From a bacterium (GTDB lineage: Bacteria > Bacillota > Bacilli > Lactobacillales > Streptococcaceae), in NCBI GenBank assembly GCA_905221435.1, contig CAJNDD010000005.1:1-64000 (forward strand): DNA of 64,000 bases. The letters are read 5' to 3'. Positions 18,191-27,537 of the stretch are shown in pieces (positions within the stretch are counted from its first letter, which is position 1; the number at the start of each line of letters is the position of its first letter). The position numbers and the translations under genes are program-made. The notes beneath the pieces were generated by a model that was given only the letters and a program-made list of their open reading frames with translations, was not told the DNA's origin and did not search any database.

Positions 18191-18494
18191 ACTCCTCCAT
18201 ATAGGTGTTGAAAACTTCTTCAATCATATTCCATTCGTCTTCTGAGTCTTCTGGAATTGGTTGCAATTCGCCTTCCGTTCCATCTTCATTTTCATTGAAT
18301 GAGTATGCTTGAATCTCAACTTCGCCATTTTCGTCTTCTTCCGCATTAACTGGCACTAGAAGAACATAGTTTTTACCAAATTCTTCCTTACCGTCAATTG
18401 TCAAAATGATTTCAAATAAGGTTTCATTGCCCTGGTCATCTACTAGTGTAATCAATTCGCGTTCTTCGTGATTATGGTTATGATCGTGTGACAT
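18189..18494 (-). CDS. DUF1292 (YrzB-like) family protein
   Basis: The 101-aa, very acidic soluble protein starts [24 protein letters not shown], a His-rich tag followed by the DUF1292 core found across Firmicutes. It is the last gene of the ireB-ruvX-DUF1292 operon, an arrangement common in this phylum. The gap to ruvX is 15 bases. The function is unknown. The His-rich N-terminus could bind metal, but this is inference. Confidence 0.9.
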   Translation of the reverse strand: MSHDHNHNHEERELITLVDDQGNETLFEIILTIDGKEEFGKNYVLLVPVNAEEDENGEVEIQAYSFNENEDGTEGELQPIPEDSEDEWNMIEEVFNTYMEE

Positions 18495-18509
18495 AGTTTC
18501 TCCTCTGTC

Positions 18510-18929
18510 TTAAAATTTTCTATCTAAATAACTTTGCAAAATCAGCTGAGCAGCTAACTTATCAATGACTTTTTTTCGCTTGTTACGACTGATGTCTGCC
18601 TGCTCAATCAACATACGCTCAGCAGCAACCGTCGTCAGGCGCTCATCTTGATAGTCTACTGGCAAACCAAAAAGTTCCTCTAATTTTGCTCCGTATGCTT
18701 GACTGGCTTCTACTCGCGGACCGCTGGTATTATTCATGTTTTTAGGCAAACCTACTACAAAGCGTTCCACCTTATAACTATCAACCAATTCCTTGATACG
18801 CTCAAAGCCAAACTGGCCCTGTTCCTCATTGATTTGGATAATTTCAAGGCCTTGAGCGGTGAAACCTAGTGGGTCACTAATGGCAACGCCCACCGTTTTT
18901 GAACCGACGTCCAATCCCATAATTCTCAT
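18510..18929 (-). CDS. ruvX: Putative pre-16S rRNA nuclease / Holliday junction resolvase-like RuvX (YqgF)
   Basis: The 139-aa RNase H-fold protein has the characteristic start [16 protein letters not shown] (first catalytic Asp), [10 protein letters not shown] and the late DERLTT motif with acidic residues. YqgF proteins process the 5' end of 16S rRNA in E. coli, and a resolvase role has also been proposed. It follows ireB by three bases in a conserved operon. Confidence 0.93.
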   Translation of the reverse strand: MRIMGLDVGSKTVGVAISDPLGFTAQGLEIIQINEEQGQFGFERIKELVDSYKVERFVVGLPKNMNNTSGPRVEASQAYGAKLEELFGLPVDYQDERLTTVAAERMLIEQADISRNKRKKVIDKLAAQLILQSYLDRKF

Positions 18930-18932
18930 AGA

Positions 18933-19199
18933 TTATAGATCGACTCCTTGTCCTTTAAGGTAGTAGCGTACCAATTCTTCAACAATTTCATCACGCTCAT
19001 ACTTGCGGATTTGATTTCGTGCATTGTTGTAACGAGGAACGTAGGCAGGGTCTCCACTCAATACATAACCGACGATTTGATTTATCGGATTATAACCCTT
19101 TTCATTCAAAGAAGCATAGACATCTGTCAACGTCTCGCTAATCTCTTTTTTATTGGAATCATCCAATTTAAACCGTACAGTTTCTTCAGTAAATCCCAT
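18933..19199 (-). CDS. ireB: IreB family regulatory phosphoprotein (DUF965)
   Basis: The 88-aa protein begins [20 protein letters not shown] and contains [28 protein letters not shown], the highly conserved IreB core. In Enterococcus faecalis IreB is phosphorylated by the PASTA kinase IreK on N-terminal threonines and restrains cephalosporin resistance. TEET at residues 4-7 offers matching positions. It is first in the operon with ruvX and DUF1292. Confidence 0.93.
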   Translation of the reverse strand: MGFTEETVRFKLDDSNKKEISETLTDVYASLNEKGYNPINQIVGYVLSGDPAYVPRYNNARNQIRKYERDEIVEELVRYYLKGQGVDL

Positions 19200-19229
19200 T
19201 CCAACACCCTCTTTCCTTAGAATAGTACC

Positions 19230-19258
19230 ATTATAACATATTTCCTTACGTTCTACAA
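19230..19258 (-). promoter_or_regulatory. Promoter of the ireB-ruvX-DUF1292 operon
   Basis: TTGTAG (19253-19258), 17 bases, then TATAAT (19230-19235), about 30 bases upstream of the ireB start. Confidence 0.7.
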
Positions 19259-19285
19259 ATAAGTCCGTCTATTTATTTGGATTTT

Positions 19286-19855
19286 CTACTCTTCTGTCGC
19301 TCCATTTGCTATTCTATCTTCGATATATTGGCTTGGTTCATTTTTCAAAAGACTCTCTAAGCCAATATTTTTTAGGTATTCTACTTGCGCCGCCTTTTTG
19401 ACATCTAAAATTTGAAAATCATAAGTCGTCGTAGTTTCCATCTCTGTCTCGCTGATTAACTGAGTCTCAACCGTAAAACCTTCTAACTTACGTGCTTCTT
19501 GGAGACTTTCATCTTTCTCCTCCGCTTCTGCAAAGGCTTTCTTTGTAGCTTCAAGACCATGATCAGCAATAAAAGACTTCATCTCTTCACTTATTGGTCG
19601 CGTCTGTCGGATAACCAATTTTAAAAATTGCTTTCCTCTATAAGTAATTGTTTGAGTTTGTTTGACACCTCCTTCTGACTCAGGGAGAAGCAAGGTTTTG
19701 GTCACAACCGTATTCTTCTCGGCATTCTCTAAAACAGGCAAAGTAGACTGGAGATCTTCTGATGACGTTTTTGAAGTGGCAGTTGTTCCCTTCTTTTGCC
19801 CACATCCTGCAAGCAGGAGAAGAAGAACCGCTGTGCTGATGACTATTTTTTTCAT
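19286..19855 (-). CDS. DUF1307 (YehR-like) lipoprotein
   Basis: The 189-aa product has a short signal peptide and lipobox LLAGC (Cys18), so it should be attached to the outer face of the membrane. The mature part contains the DUF1307 signature region (TITYRGKQFLKLVIRQTRP). ATG 19855 has GAGGAAAT upstream. The YehR family has no firm function. It sits between spx and ireB, as in pneumococcus. Confidence 0.85.
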   Translation of the reverse strand: MKKIVISTAVLLLLLAGCGQKKGTTATSKTSSEDLQSTLPVLENAEKNTVVTKTLLLPESEGGVKQTQTITYRGKQFLKLVIRQTRPISEEMKSFIADHGLEATKKAFAEAEEKDESLQEARKLEGFTVETQLISETEMETTTTYDFQILDVKKAAQVEYLKNIGLESLLKNEPSQYIEDRIANGATEE

Positions 19856-19876
19856 ATTTCCTCACATGATTATTAG

Positions 19877-19915
19877 ATTAAAAAACGAACAAGGCTAGGA
19901 AATCCCCCAGCCTTG
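19877..19915 (-). terminator. Terminator after spx
   Basis: The stem CAAGGCT/AGCCTTG (19890-19896 with 19909-19915) is followed on the minus strand by TTCGTTTTTT, five bases past the stop codon. Confidence 0.8.
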
Positions 19916-19919
19916 ACGT

Positions 19920-20318
19920 TTATAGAGCTGCACGCAAACGTGCTTCTGCATTTTCTACATTACGGACAGAGCGTGGTAAGAAAGCACGGATATCATCCTC
20001 TTTATAGCCAACTTGCAGACGCTTCTCATCCACAAGAATCGGACTTTTTAGAATCCGCGGTGTTTCCATGATTAAGTTGAGCACTTCATTGACACTCAAA
20101 TCTTCAATGTCAACTCCCAAAGCTTTCGCATAGCGGTTTTTTGATGATACAATACTAGCAATTCCATTCTCTGTTTTCATTAGAATGTCTAATAACTCTT
20201 CTCTTGTAATTCCTTCTTTACCAAGATTTTGTTCTTTATAACTTAACTGGTGGGCATTGAGCCAGGTCTTTGCTTTTTTACAGCTGGTACAACTGGAGAC
20301 TGTATAAATTTTAATCAT
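19920..20318 (-). CDS. spx: Spx/ArsC family redox regulator
   Basis: The 132-aa thioredoxin-fold protein has the CxxC redox switch at residues 10-13 (CTSC) and the usual Spx body (SSKNRYAKALGVDIEDLS, ILVDEKRLQVGY). Spx binds the RNA polymerase alpha subunit and redirects transcription under disulfide stress, and in streptococci also affects competence and H2O2 tolerance. Streptococci have two Spx paralogues; I cannot say from the sequence alone which this is. It is monocistronic, with its own promoter and terminator. Confidence 0.92.
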   Translation of the reverse strand: MIKIYTVSSCTSCKKAKTWLNAHQLSYKEQNLGKEGITREELLDILMKTENGIASIVSSKNRYAKALGVDIEDLSVNEVLNLIMETPRILKSPILVDEKRLQVGYKEDDIRAFLPRSVRNVENAEARLRAAL

Positions 20319-20359
20319 GTACCTACCCCTTTCGCTACATGTTACTATCAGTTTAATCT

Positions 20360-20368
20360 ATTATACCA
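20360..20368 (-). promoter_or_regulatory. Extended -10 promoter of spx
   Basis: TGGTATAAT, about 40 bases before the start codon. No clear -35, as is usual for extended -10 promoters. Confidence 0.6.
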
Positions 20369-20452
20369 TAAAAAACATCCGACTTGCGACCTATTTTTAA
20401 AAATTTTTGACTTTTTTCGCTATTTTCGTACTTTTTTCTTGACAAAATCAAT

Positions 20453-23113
20453 TTATAGCCAACTTTTAAATTTTTTGATATAGATTCGTTTCACAACTGT
20501 AACACTAATCATATAGAGAACGATTATCAAAAGCAAAAAGAGGAAATAAATTGGTTCCAAAGGTGTTAAATGAAGCAGGCTCGCAATTGAAGAGTAGGGA
20601 AGGAAGGTCACAAAACTAGCTGCCAACAAGGTTGTTCCAAGAACAAACCATGATGGACGACTTTGCAAGAAAGGCAATTTTGCTGAACGAAGCATATGGA
20701 TGACCATAGTTTGGGACCACATGGATTCAATGAACCAGCCTGTCTGGAACAGAATGATAAAGCCCGTTGCAGACTCTGCTCCGTGAACATAGGCTTGGCC
20801 TGTCGCCATTGGGACAATGACAAAATAGAGCAAGATAAAGGTCAAAATATCAAAGGCAGAAGAAATCGGACCCATCCAAATCATAAAACGAGTAATAGAC
20901 TTAGCCTCCCACTTATGAGGATGTTTCAAAAAGTCTTCATCCACATTATCAAATGGTAAGGCAATGCAAGAAAGGTCGTAGACGAGGTTTAACACAATCA
21001 AGTGAATCGGAGCCATAGGAAGGAAGGGTAAAAAGATACCAGACACTAACAGAGAGAAAATGTTCCCAAAATTAGAGCTGACCGTCATCTTGATGTATTT
21101 GGTCATATTAGCATAGACTTTGCGCCCTTCAACCAGCCCTTTCTCAAGCACCATCAAATCCTTATCCAGTAAAATAACATCAGCCGTTTCTTTGGCAATA
21201 TCTACTGCTGTATCAACAGAAATTCCCACATCGGCCACTTTCATAGAAGGGGCATCATTGATCCCATCTCCCATATAGCCGACACAATGTCCATTCGATT
21301 TGATTTGTAAAATGATTCGTGCTTTTTGATCCGGAGAAAGTTTGGCAAAGACCGTCACCTTCTCAACTGCTTGGGCCAACTCTTCGTCCGTCATGGCTTC
21401 AATATCAGAACCCAACAAGATTTGATCAACATCTAGACCAACTTTTTCGCAAACCGCTTGGGTTACCTTCTCATTGTCCCCCGTCAAGATCTTTGTTTGA
21501 ACACCGTGTTCTAACAAAGCTTGGATAGCAGGTGCTGCTGATGGTTTTGGTGGATCTAGAAAGGCAAGATATCCTGTTAGAATCATCTCCTTTTCATCTT
21601 CAACGGAGTATGCAAAACCTTCTTTTAGACCTGTTTTGTAGGCAACTCCCAAGACTCGCAATCCCTGTTGATTGAGTTGGTCTACTTCTTTTAAGATTTC
21701 CACTCGAATATCATCCGTCAGAGGGCTAATCTGACCTTGATATTCCACATGGGTTGAAATCGCAAGCATTTCCTCTAGGGCACCCTTGGTTACCAAACTA
21801 ACAACTTCGTTCTCATCCTTGACGATGACACTCATCCGTCTGCGTTCAAAATCAAAGGGTAATTCATCTATTTTTTGGAAGCTAGTATCCAAATTTTGTA
21901 AAATAGCGTGTTCTTTAGCTTCTTTTTCAGTTCTACTGATAATGGCACGGTCCATCAAGTTTTTCAAACCGGTTTGAAAATAGGAATTGAGGTAGGCACG
22001 TCTCAACACAGATAAATCCAAATCTCCATGTATATCCAAAGGATATTCAAGGACAATTTCGTCTTGGGTAAGGGTTCCGGTTTTATCCGTACACAGGATA
22101 TCAATAGCACCTAGGTCTTGTATGGCATTGAGTTTTTTGATGACGACTTTTTCCTTGGCCATGATAATGGAGCCTTTTGCTAGACTGGCTGTGATGATCA
22201 TAGGAAGCATCTCAGGTGTCAATCCAACACCAACACTCAGTGCAAACACACCTGCTTCCAGCCAGTCGCCATCTGTCAAGCCATTGGAGAGAAACACGAT
22301 GGGAACCATGACTAACATCAAACGGATCAAGAGCCAAGAGATGCTGTTCATCTCCCGTTCAAAAGAGGTCGGTTCGTCATAGGTATTGAGAGTCTGCTCG
22401 ATTTCTCCCATCATGGTGTCATCACCGACCGCTAGAATCAAAGCCTTGGCGCTTCCTGATATCACATTGGTTCCCATAAAAGCGAGCGCTTCTGCTTCTA
22501 GCAGACTATCAAAATTTGACTGACTCATTTTTGACAAGGCTAGTTTTTCAACCGAGTCACTTTCACCTGTCAAACCAGACTGTTGAACAAAGAAATCACG
22601 TGATTCAATTAAAATGAGGTCTGCTGGAATCATATCCCCAGCACTTAATTTGACTATATCTCCAACGACCAAATCTTCAATTGCGACCTCTAAACTCTGG
22701 CCTTCGCGGATAACTGTGGCTGTATTCACAATCATTTTTGATAGATTGGTCGCGGCCTTGTCACTCCGCAATTCTTGGACAAAGCGTATGCCACCAGAGA
22801 TTAGAACTAGAACGACGATGATGATAGAGGTCGTCGGATCTTCTTGCCCAGGCTTCGCCAACCAGACATTGGTCACCATGGAAATCATAGCGATGACTAG
22901 GAGGATGATTGTAAATGGATTGATAATAGATTCGTAAATCTTTTTGAGGATACTGTCTTCTTGACCCTTGGTGATGGTGTTTTCGCCATATAGGTCACGA
23001 TTTTTCTCCACCTGCTCCTCAGTCAAGCCTGTTAGACTTGTCTTATAAAAAGATAGAGTTTCGTTTAAGGGTGTGTGAATAGCTGTTGCTAATCTTTCTT
23101 TTGTAGTTTTCAT
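20453..23113 (-). CDS. mgtA: Magnesium-importing P-type ATPase
   Basis: The 886-aa P-type ATPase of the MgtA/MgtB class has TGES in the actuator domain (SGLTGESDSVEK), the phosphorylated Asp in CTDKTGTLTQDE near residue 340, KGALEEM in the nucleotide-binding domain and GDGINDAPSMK at the hinge. About ten membrane segments are visible. The class imports Mg2+ at low external concentration. The M-box riboswitch in its leader supports Mg2+ as the substrate and shows Mg2+-repressed expression. The start has AGGAG seven bases upstream. It is monocistronic. Confidence 0.93.
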   Translation of the reverse strand: MKTTKERLATAIHTPLNETLSFYKTSLTGLTEEQVEKNRDLYGENTITKGQEDSILKKIYESIINPFTIILLVIAMISMVTNVWLAKPGQEDPTTSIIIVVLVLISGGIRFVQELRSDKAATNLSKMIVNTATVIREGQSLEVAIEDLVVGDIVKLSAGDMIPADLILIESRDFFVQQSGLTGESDSVEKLALSKMSQSNFDSLLEAEALAFMGTNVISGSAKALILAVGDDTMMGEIEQTLNTYDEPTSFEREMNSISWLLIRLMLVMVPIVFLSNGLTDGDWLEAGVFALSVGVGLTPEMLPMIITASLAKGSIIMAKEKVVIKKLNAIQDLGAIDILCTDKTGTLTQDEIVLEYPLDIHGDLDLSVLRRAYLNSYFQTGLKNLMDRAIISRTEKEAKEHAILQNLDTSFQKIDELPFDFERRRMSVIVKDENEVVSLVTKGALEEMLAISTHVEYQGQISPLTDDIRVEILKEVDQLNQQGLRVLGVAYKTGLKEGFAYSVEDEKEMILTGYLAFLDPPKPSAAPAIQALLEHGVQTKILTGDNEKVTQAVCEKVGLDVDQILLGSDIEAMTDEELAQAVEKVTVFAKLSPDQKARIILQIKSNGHCVGYMGDGINDAPSMKVADVGISVDTAVDIAKETADVILLDKDLMVLEKGLVEGRKVYANMTKYIKMTVSSNFGNIFSLLVSGIFLPFLPMAPIHLIVLNLVYDLSCIALPFDNVDEDFLKHPHKWEAKSITRFMIWMGPISSAFDILTFILLYFVIVPMATGQAYVHGAESATGFIILFQTGWFIESMWSQTMVIHMLRSAKLPFLQSRPSWFVLGTTLLAASFVTFLPYSSIASLLHLTPLEPIYFLFLLLIIVLYMISVTVVKRIYIKKFKSWL

Positions 23114-23127
23114 TGGTTTCTCCTATC

Positions 23128-23209
23128 TGTATGAATGATGTGTTTCATACACAGAGACCAATCACTTTATAAGGGCAGAACGACACAAATCAGCGATTGG
23201 CTGTGTATG
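23128..23209 (-). promoter_or_regulatory. Two mutually exclusive hairpins in the mgtA leader
   Basis: Hairpin 1: an 18-bp arm inside the leader ORF (23192-23209) pairs with 23146-23154 plus 23158-23166, with a 3-base bulge and one G-U. Hairpin 2: 23128-23135 pairs perfectly with 23144-23151 (TGTATGAA with TTCATACA, 8 bp), five bases before the mgtA Shine-Dalgarno sequence. Both use 23146-23151, so they cannot form together. This layout resembles an attenuator in which ribosome position on the leader ORF selects the structure. Confidence 0.65.
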
Positions 23210-23238
23210 TGCGGTTCTGGGTGGTCGTCAATTTGCAT
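23167..23238 (-). CDS. 23-codon leader peptide ORF upstream of mgtA (MgtL-like candidate)
   Basis: ATG 23238 follows AAAGGAG with seven-base spacing, one of the best ribosome-binding sites in the window. The frame reads MQIDDHPEPHIH and ends ICVVLPL before TAA at 23167. It lies after the riboswitch terminator and before mgtA, and its second half forms one arm of a long hairpin. The acidic/proline N-terminus (DDHPEP) recalls Salmonella MgtL (MEPDPTP), where such residues destabilise ribosomes at low Mg2+. Translation is inferred from the ribosome-binding site and position only. A conserved hairpin without translation is the alternative. Confidence 0.6.
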   Translation of the reverse strand: MQIDDHPEPHIHSQSLICVVLPL

Positions 23239-23269
23239 CGTCTGTCTCCTTTCCCTGTTCTAAAACAGT

Positions 23270-23298
23270 AGAAAATCCTGCCATAAAATGGCAGGATT
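23270..23298 (-). terminator. Riboswitch-associated terminator in the mgtA leader
   Basis: Perfect 11-bp stem AATCCTGCCAT/ATGGCAGGATT (23274-23284 with 23288-23298), 3-base loop, followed on the minus strand by TTC and T-rich sequence. It is placed as the expression platform just after the M-box. Confidence 0.8.
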
Positions 23299-23324
23299 AA
23301 AAAACTAATTATCTGTTTTTTCGT

Positions 23325-23462
23325 TCAAGCTTTAACTCCATAGGGCAATGAAATGAGCTTAGTCTTGGCCTTCGCGACCAGGACTGTTGACCAACGAGTA
23401 GTGTCTCCACTGCTTTGCGGTAGTCATCCGTATCCCTATGGTAGCCTCACCTACCGTTTTCG
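23325..23462 (-). ncRNA. M-box (ykoK) magnesium riboswitch
   Basis: On the minus strand the leader shows the conserved M-box blocks GGTAGGTGAGGCTACC (23440-23455) and GGTCAACAG (23384-23392), and an 8-bp long-range stem CCATAGGG/CCCTATGG (23434-23441 with 23338-23345). M-box RNAs bind Mg2+ and switch off downstream Mg2+ transporter genes when Mg2+ is plentiful, which fits the mgtA gene below. Confidence 0.88.
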
Positions 23463-23468
23463 TCTATC

Positions 23469-23497
23469 AGTATAAACCTTTAAAATATAAAAGTCAA
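23469..23497 (-). promoter_or_regulatory. Promoter of the mgtA leader
   Basis: TTGACT (23492-23497), 17 bases, TATACT (23469-23474). Predicted start near 23462, so the M-box begins almost at the 5' end. Confidence 0.8.
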
Positions 23498-23515
23498 TGA
23501 TTTATCTTAATTTTC

Positions 23516-24577
23516 TTAAATAACAATTAATTCCTTCGGTGCTAGAGTCAACAATTCACAACCGTTATCTGTAATTAAGATATCATCCTCGATACGAACC
23601 CCGTATTTGCCTTCAATATAGATACCCGGTTCATCAGTCAAAACCATACCAGATTTAATGACTTCTTTCGAAGTTTGGCTAAAGTAAGGTTCTTCGTGGA
23701 TGTCCAGTCCGATACCGTGACCAATACCGTGGGTAAAGTAGTCGCCATAGCCTGCCTCTATGATAATATCGCGAGGGATTTTGTCAAAGTCACGGAAACC
23801 TAATCCTGCCTTAGCCTGGTCAATCAGGGCTTGGTTGGCTTTTAGAACCGTATTGTAAATTTCTGCCTGCTCGTCACTGACATGACCGAGGTAGATGGTC
23901 CGTGTCATATCACTGACATAGTGGTCGTAAAGACAGCCAAAGTCCATGGTAATGGCTTCTCCCGCTTCAACCGGTTTGTGCATTGGATGAGCATGGGGCT
24001 TAGAAGAGTTGATGCCACTTGCTAAAATGGTATCAAAAGACAAGCCTGCCGCTCCTAGCTCACGCATGCGGAAATCAAGGAAGTTGGCAATTTCGATCTC
24101 AGTTTTTCCTGGTTTGATAAAGTCAAGCGCATCACGGAAAGCTTGGTCTGAGATAGAACATGCCTTACGAATAGTCGCAATCTCTTTCTCATCTTTAATC
24201 ATACGAAGTGCTTCAACAAACTGCGTTTGAGGAAGCAATTCCAAACCTTCAAATGCTGCCTGCATACGGTGGTAATAAGAGACCGAAATCTCGTCCTCAA
24301 AACCGATGCGAGACAAGCCCATATCCTTGACAATGCCTGCAATAACAGCCAATTCATCACGGTCAGCCACAATTTCAAAATCTGTCACTTCTTGCTTAGC
24401 TGCAATGATATAGCGAGAGTCTGTCACCAAGACCTGACGGTCACGGCTGATAAAAACTGTTCCGTTCGAACCCCAAAAGCCGGCCAGGTAATAGACGTTT
24501 TTAAGGTTGTTGATGATGATGCCATCTAGTTCTTTTTCTTGCATTTTAGCTAAAAATGCTTGCACACGTTTATTCAT
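23516..24577 (-). CDS. pepP: Xaa-Pro aminopeptidase family protein (M24)
   Basis: The 353-aa protein has the creatinase/prolidase fold: an N-terminal domain (about 1-125) and a pita-bread catalytic domain with the five metal ligands in [16 protein letters not shown] (two Asp), THGIGHGIG (His), TDEPGIY (Glu) and VRIEDD (Glu). It is a cytosolic dipeptidase or aminopeptidase acting next to proline; PepP and PepQ are hard to tell apart by eye. It overlaps the end of uvrA by eight bases and is probably co-transcribed with it. Confidence 0.88.
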   Translation of the reverse strand: MNKRVQAFLAKMQEKELDGIIINNLKNVYYLAGFWGSNGTVFISRDRQVLVTDSRYIIAAKQEVTDFEIVADRDELAVIAGIVKDMGLSRIGFEDEISVSYYHRMQAAFEGLELLPQTQFVEALRMIKDEKEIATIRKACSISDQAFRDALDFIKPGKTEIEIANFLDFRMRELGAAGLSFDTILASGINSSKPHAHPMHKPVEAGEAITMDFGCLYDHYVSDMTRTIYLGHVSDEQAEIYNTVLKANQALIDQAKAGLGFRDFDKIPRDIIIEAGYGDYFTHGIGHGIGLDIHEEPYFSQTSKEVIKSGMVLTDEPGIYIEGKYGVRIEDDILITDNGCELLTLAPKELIVI

Positions 24578-27401
24578 GATGTAACTTTCCTTTCAAATAG
24601 TGTCCTGTGTAGCTGGCTTCATTGGCCGCTACTTCTTCTGGAGTTCCTGTTGCAATGATGGTTCCTCCACCAACACCGCCTTCAGGTCCCAAGTCGATGA
24701 TATGGTCTGCCGTCTTGATGACATCCAGATTGTGTTCAATGACGAGGACAGTATTCCCATCGTCGACAAAGCGAGCCAGGACTTTAAGCAAGCGAGCGAT
24801 ATCCTCAGTATGAAGCCCGGTCGTTGGCTCATCCAGAATGTAGAATGACTTACCTGTTGAACGTTTGTGGAGTTCACTAGCCAGCTTCATACGCTGGGCT
24901 TCTCCACCTGAAAGGGTGGTAGCTGGTTGTCCTAACGTTACATAGCCCAGCCCCACATCCTTGATGGTCTGAAGTTTGCGTTGAATCTTGGGAATGTGTT
25001 GGAAGAATTCCACCGCATCGTTGACGGTCATGTCCAAGACCTGCGAGATATTTTTTTCCTTGTAGTGGACTTCTAGGGTTTCACTGTTATAGCGGGTTCC
25101 GTGGCAGACTTCACAAGCCACGTAAACATCTGGCAAGAAGTGCATCTCGATCTTGATGATCCCGTCACCTGAGCAGGCTTCGCAACGACCACCCTTGACG
25201 TTAAAACTGAAGCGGCCCTTCTTGTAGCCTCGTATCTTAGCTTCATTTGTCTGGGCAAAGAGGTCACGTATATCGTCAAAAACTCCTGTATAGGTAGCTG
25301 GGTTAGACCTTGGAGTCCGTCCGATCGGACTCTGGTCAATATCAATCAAGCGGTCTACATGCTCAATACCTGTAATAGCCTTAAACTTACCAGGTTTGTC
25401 TGAATTGCGATTGAGCTTTTGAGCAATGGCTTTTTTGAGGATACTGTTGATCAAGGTCGATTTCCCTGAACCTGACACACCTGTCACCGCAATGAATTTT
25501 CCTAATGGGAAACGAGCGGTGATATTTTGCAAGTTATTCTCACGCGCACCTGTCACTTCGATAAAACGACCATTTCCAACACGTCGCTCGTCTGGTACTG
25601 GAATCGCACGTTTTCCTGACAAATACTGACCTGTTATGGACTTGCTGTTACGAGCCACCTGCTTGGGCGTTCCTGCAGCAACAATCTCTCCACCAAAGAC
25701 CCCCGCACCAGGTCCGACATCAATCAGATAATCCGCCTCACGCATAGTATCTTCGTCGTGTTCCACCACGATGAGAGTATTTCCCAAGTCACGCATCTTT
25801 TTCAGGCTGGCAATCAGGCGGTCATTATCCCTCTGGTGAAGACCAATCGACGGCTCATCCAGGATATAGAGGACACCTGATAGGTTAGACCCAATCTGAG
25901 TCGCCAAGCGAATACGCTGACTCTCCCCACCTGAAAGGGTTCCTGCCGAACGCGACAGCGTCAGATAGTTGAGGCCTACGTTATTGAGGAAGGTCAAGCG
26001 ATCCTTGATTTCCTTGAGAATGGGACGGGCGATGATGGCTTCATTTTCAGACAAGGTCAGCTGACTCACCAACTCCAAGTGGTCTGCGATAGACAGGTCT
26101 GAGATTTCACCGATATGAGGTCCTTGCTCACCACCCACACGGACAGACAAGGCCTGGTCATTGAGACGGTAGCCGTGACAAGTTCCACAGGTTAGCTCAT
26201 TCATGTAGAGACGCATTTGGGTGCGCGTGTAGTCACTGTTAGTCTCATGGTAACGACGCTTGATATTATTGACAACTCCCTCAAAAGGAATATCGATATC
26301 GCGCACACCACCAAATTCATTCTCATAGTGGAAATGGAATTCCTTGCCATCTGAGCCGTAGAGAATCAAGTTCTTATCTTCTTCTGACAAATCCTCAAAA
26401 GGCTTATCCATATCTACTCCAAAGGCTATCATAGCCTGCTCTAGCATGTTTGGATAGTAGTTAGATGAGATAGGATTCCAAGGTGCCAGCGCTCCTTCAC
26501 GCAAAGTTTTGCTGGCATCAGGAACCACCAAATCAGTATCCACCTCCAGCTTGATGCCCAAACCGTCACACTCGCTACAAGAGCCAAAAGGAGCATTAAA
26601 GGAGAAGAGACGAGGCTCTAACTCTGGTACGGTAAAACCACAAACCGGGCAGGCATAGTGCTCAGAGAATAGCAACTCCGAATCGTCCATGGTGTCGATA
26701 ATGACATAACCTTCTGCGATACGAAGGGCAGCCTCAATGGAGTCAAAGAGACGGCTACGGATGCCCTCCTTGATGACAATACGGTCGACCACAACATCAA
26801 TATTGTGTTGCTTGCTCTTGGACAACTCTGGAACTTCAGTCACATCATAGACCTCCCCATCCACACGGACGCGGACATAACCATCTTTCTGAACCTTTTC
26901 AATGACACTCTTGTGTTGCCCTTTTTTCTTACGAATGATAGGAGCTAAAATTTGCAAACGCTGACGTTCAGGCAACTCCAAGACCTTATCCACGATTTGC
27001 TCTACAGAAGAGGCCTTGATGGCCCCGTGCCCGTTGATACAGTAAGGCGTCCCCACACGTGCGTAGAGGAGACGCAGATAATCATTGATTTCAGTCGTCG
27101 TTCCCACGGTCGAACGAGGATTTTTGCTAGTTGTTTTTTGGTCAATGGAAATAGCCGGGCTAAGGCCATCAATGGCATCCACATCTGGTTTTTCCATATT
27201 GCCCAAAAACTGGCGAGCATAAGCTGATAGACTCTCTACATAGCGACGTTGGCCCTCAGCATAGAGGGTATCAAAGGCCAGACTGGATTTCCCAGACCCT
27301 GACAAACCAGTCACAACAACCAGCTTGTCTCGCGGAATCTCCACATCAATATTTTTTAAGTTATGGGCACGCGCCCCATGAATCACAATTTTATCTTGCA
27401 T
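24570..27401 (-). CDS. uvrA: Excinuclease ABC subunit A
   Basis: The 943-aa DNA-damage recognition ATPase of nucleotide excision repair has two ABC modules, with Walker [10 protein letters not shown] near residue 35 and GVSGSGKST near 640, two LSGGE signatures, and zinc-binding CPVCG and [17 protein letters not shown] 27401 ([16 protein letters not shown]) is the family start. An ATG at 27434 would overlap the -10 box of the gene's own promoter and cannot be on the main transcript. Confidence 0.97.
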   Translation of the reverse strand: MQDKIVIHGARAHNLKNIDVEIPRDKLVVVTGLSGSGKSSLAFDTLYAEGQRRYVESLSAYARQFLGNMEKPDVDAIDGLSPAISIDQKTTSKNPRSTVGTTTEINDYLRLLYARVGTPYCINGHGAIKASSVEQIVDKVLELPERQRLQILAPIIRKKKGQHKSVIEKVQKDGYVRVRVDGEVYDVTEVPELSKSKQHNIDVVVDRIVIKEGIRSRLFDSIEAALRIAEGYVIIDTMDDSELLFSEHYACPVCGFTVPELEPRLFSFNAPFGSCSECDGLGIKLEVDTDLVVPDASKTLREGALAPWNPISSNYYPNMLEQAMIAFGVDMDKPFEDLSEEDKNLILYGSDGKEFHFHYENEFGGVRDIDIPFEGVVNNIKRRYHETNSDYTRTQMRLYMNELTCGTCHGYRLNDQALSVRVGGEQGPHIGEISDLSIADHLELVSQLTLSENEAIIARPILKEIKDRLTFLNNVGLNYLTLSRSAGTLSGGESQRIRLATQIGSNLSGVLYILDEPSIGLHQRDNDRLIASLKKMRDLGNTLIVVEHDEDTMREADYLIDVGPGAGVFGGEIVAAGTPKQVARNSKSITGQYLSGKRAIPVPDERRVGNGRFIEVTGARENNLQNITARFPLGKFIAVTGVSGSGKSTLINSILKKAIAQKLNRNSDKPGKFKAITGIEHVDRLIDIDQSPIGRTPRSNPATYTGVFDDIRDLFAQTNEAKIRGYKKGRFSFNVKGGRCEACSGDGIIKIEMHFLPDVYVACEVCHGTRYNSETLEVHYKEKNISQVLDMTVNDAVEFFQHIPKIQRKLQTIKDVGLGYVTLGQPATTLSGGEAQRMKLASELHKRSTGKSFYILDEPTTGLHTEDIARLLKVLARFVDDGNTVLVIEHNLDVIKTADHIIDLGPEGGVGGGTIIATGTPEEVAANEASYTGHYLKGKLHHE

Positions 27402-27432
27402 CTTTGTTCTTTCTAGTCCATTATTGCTTTCC

Positions 27433-27441
27433 ATTATACCA
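27433..27441 (-). promoter_or_regulatory. Extended -10 promoter of uvrA
   Basis: TGGTATAAT; the predicted transcript begins near 27426, giving a leader of about 25 bases. No LexA- or HdiR-like operator was recognised nearby. Confidence 0.65.
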
Positions 27442-27482
27442 AAAAATGTGAAATTCTATTACCCAAAAAACTGTTTTTATAG

Positions 27483-27488
27483 TATAAT
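27483..27488 (+). promoter_or_regulatory. -10 box of the corA promoter
   Basis: TATAAT about 50 bases before the corA start, divergent from the uvrA promoter. The -35 region is weak. Confidence 0.5.
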
Positions 27489-27537
27489 AGTACGGTGCAA
27501 AAAATCAAACACTGAATAGTAGGAAAGGACAGGGGAC

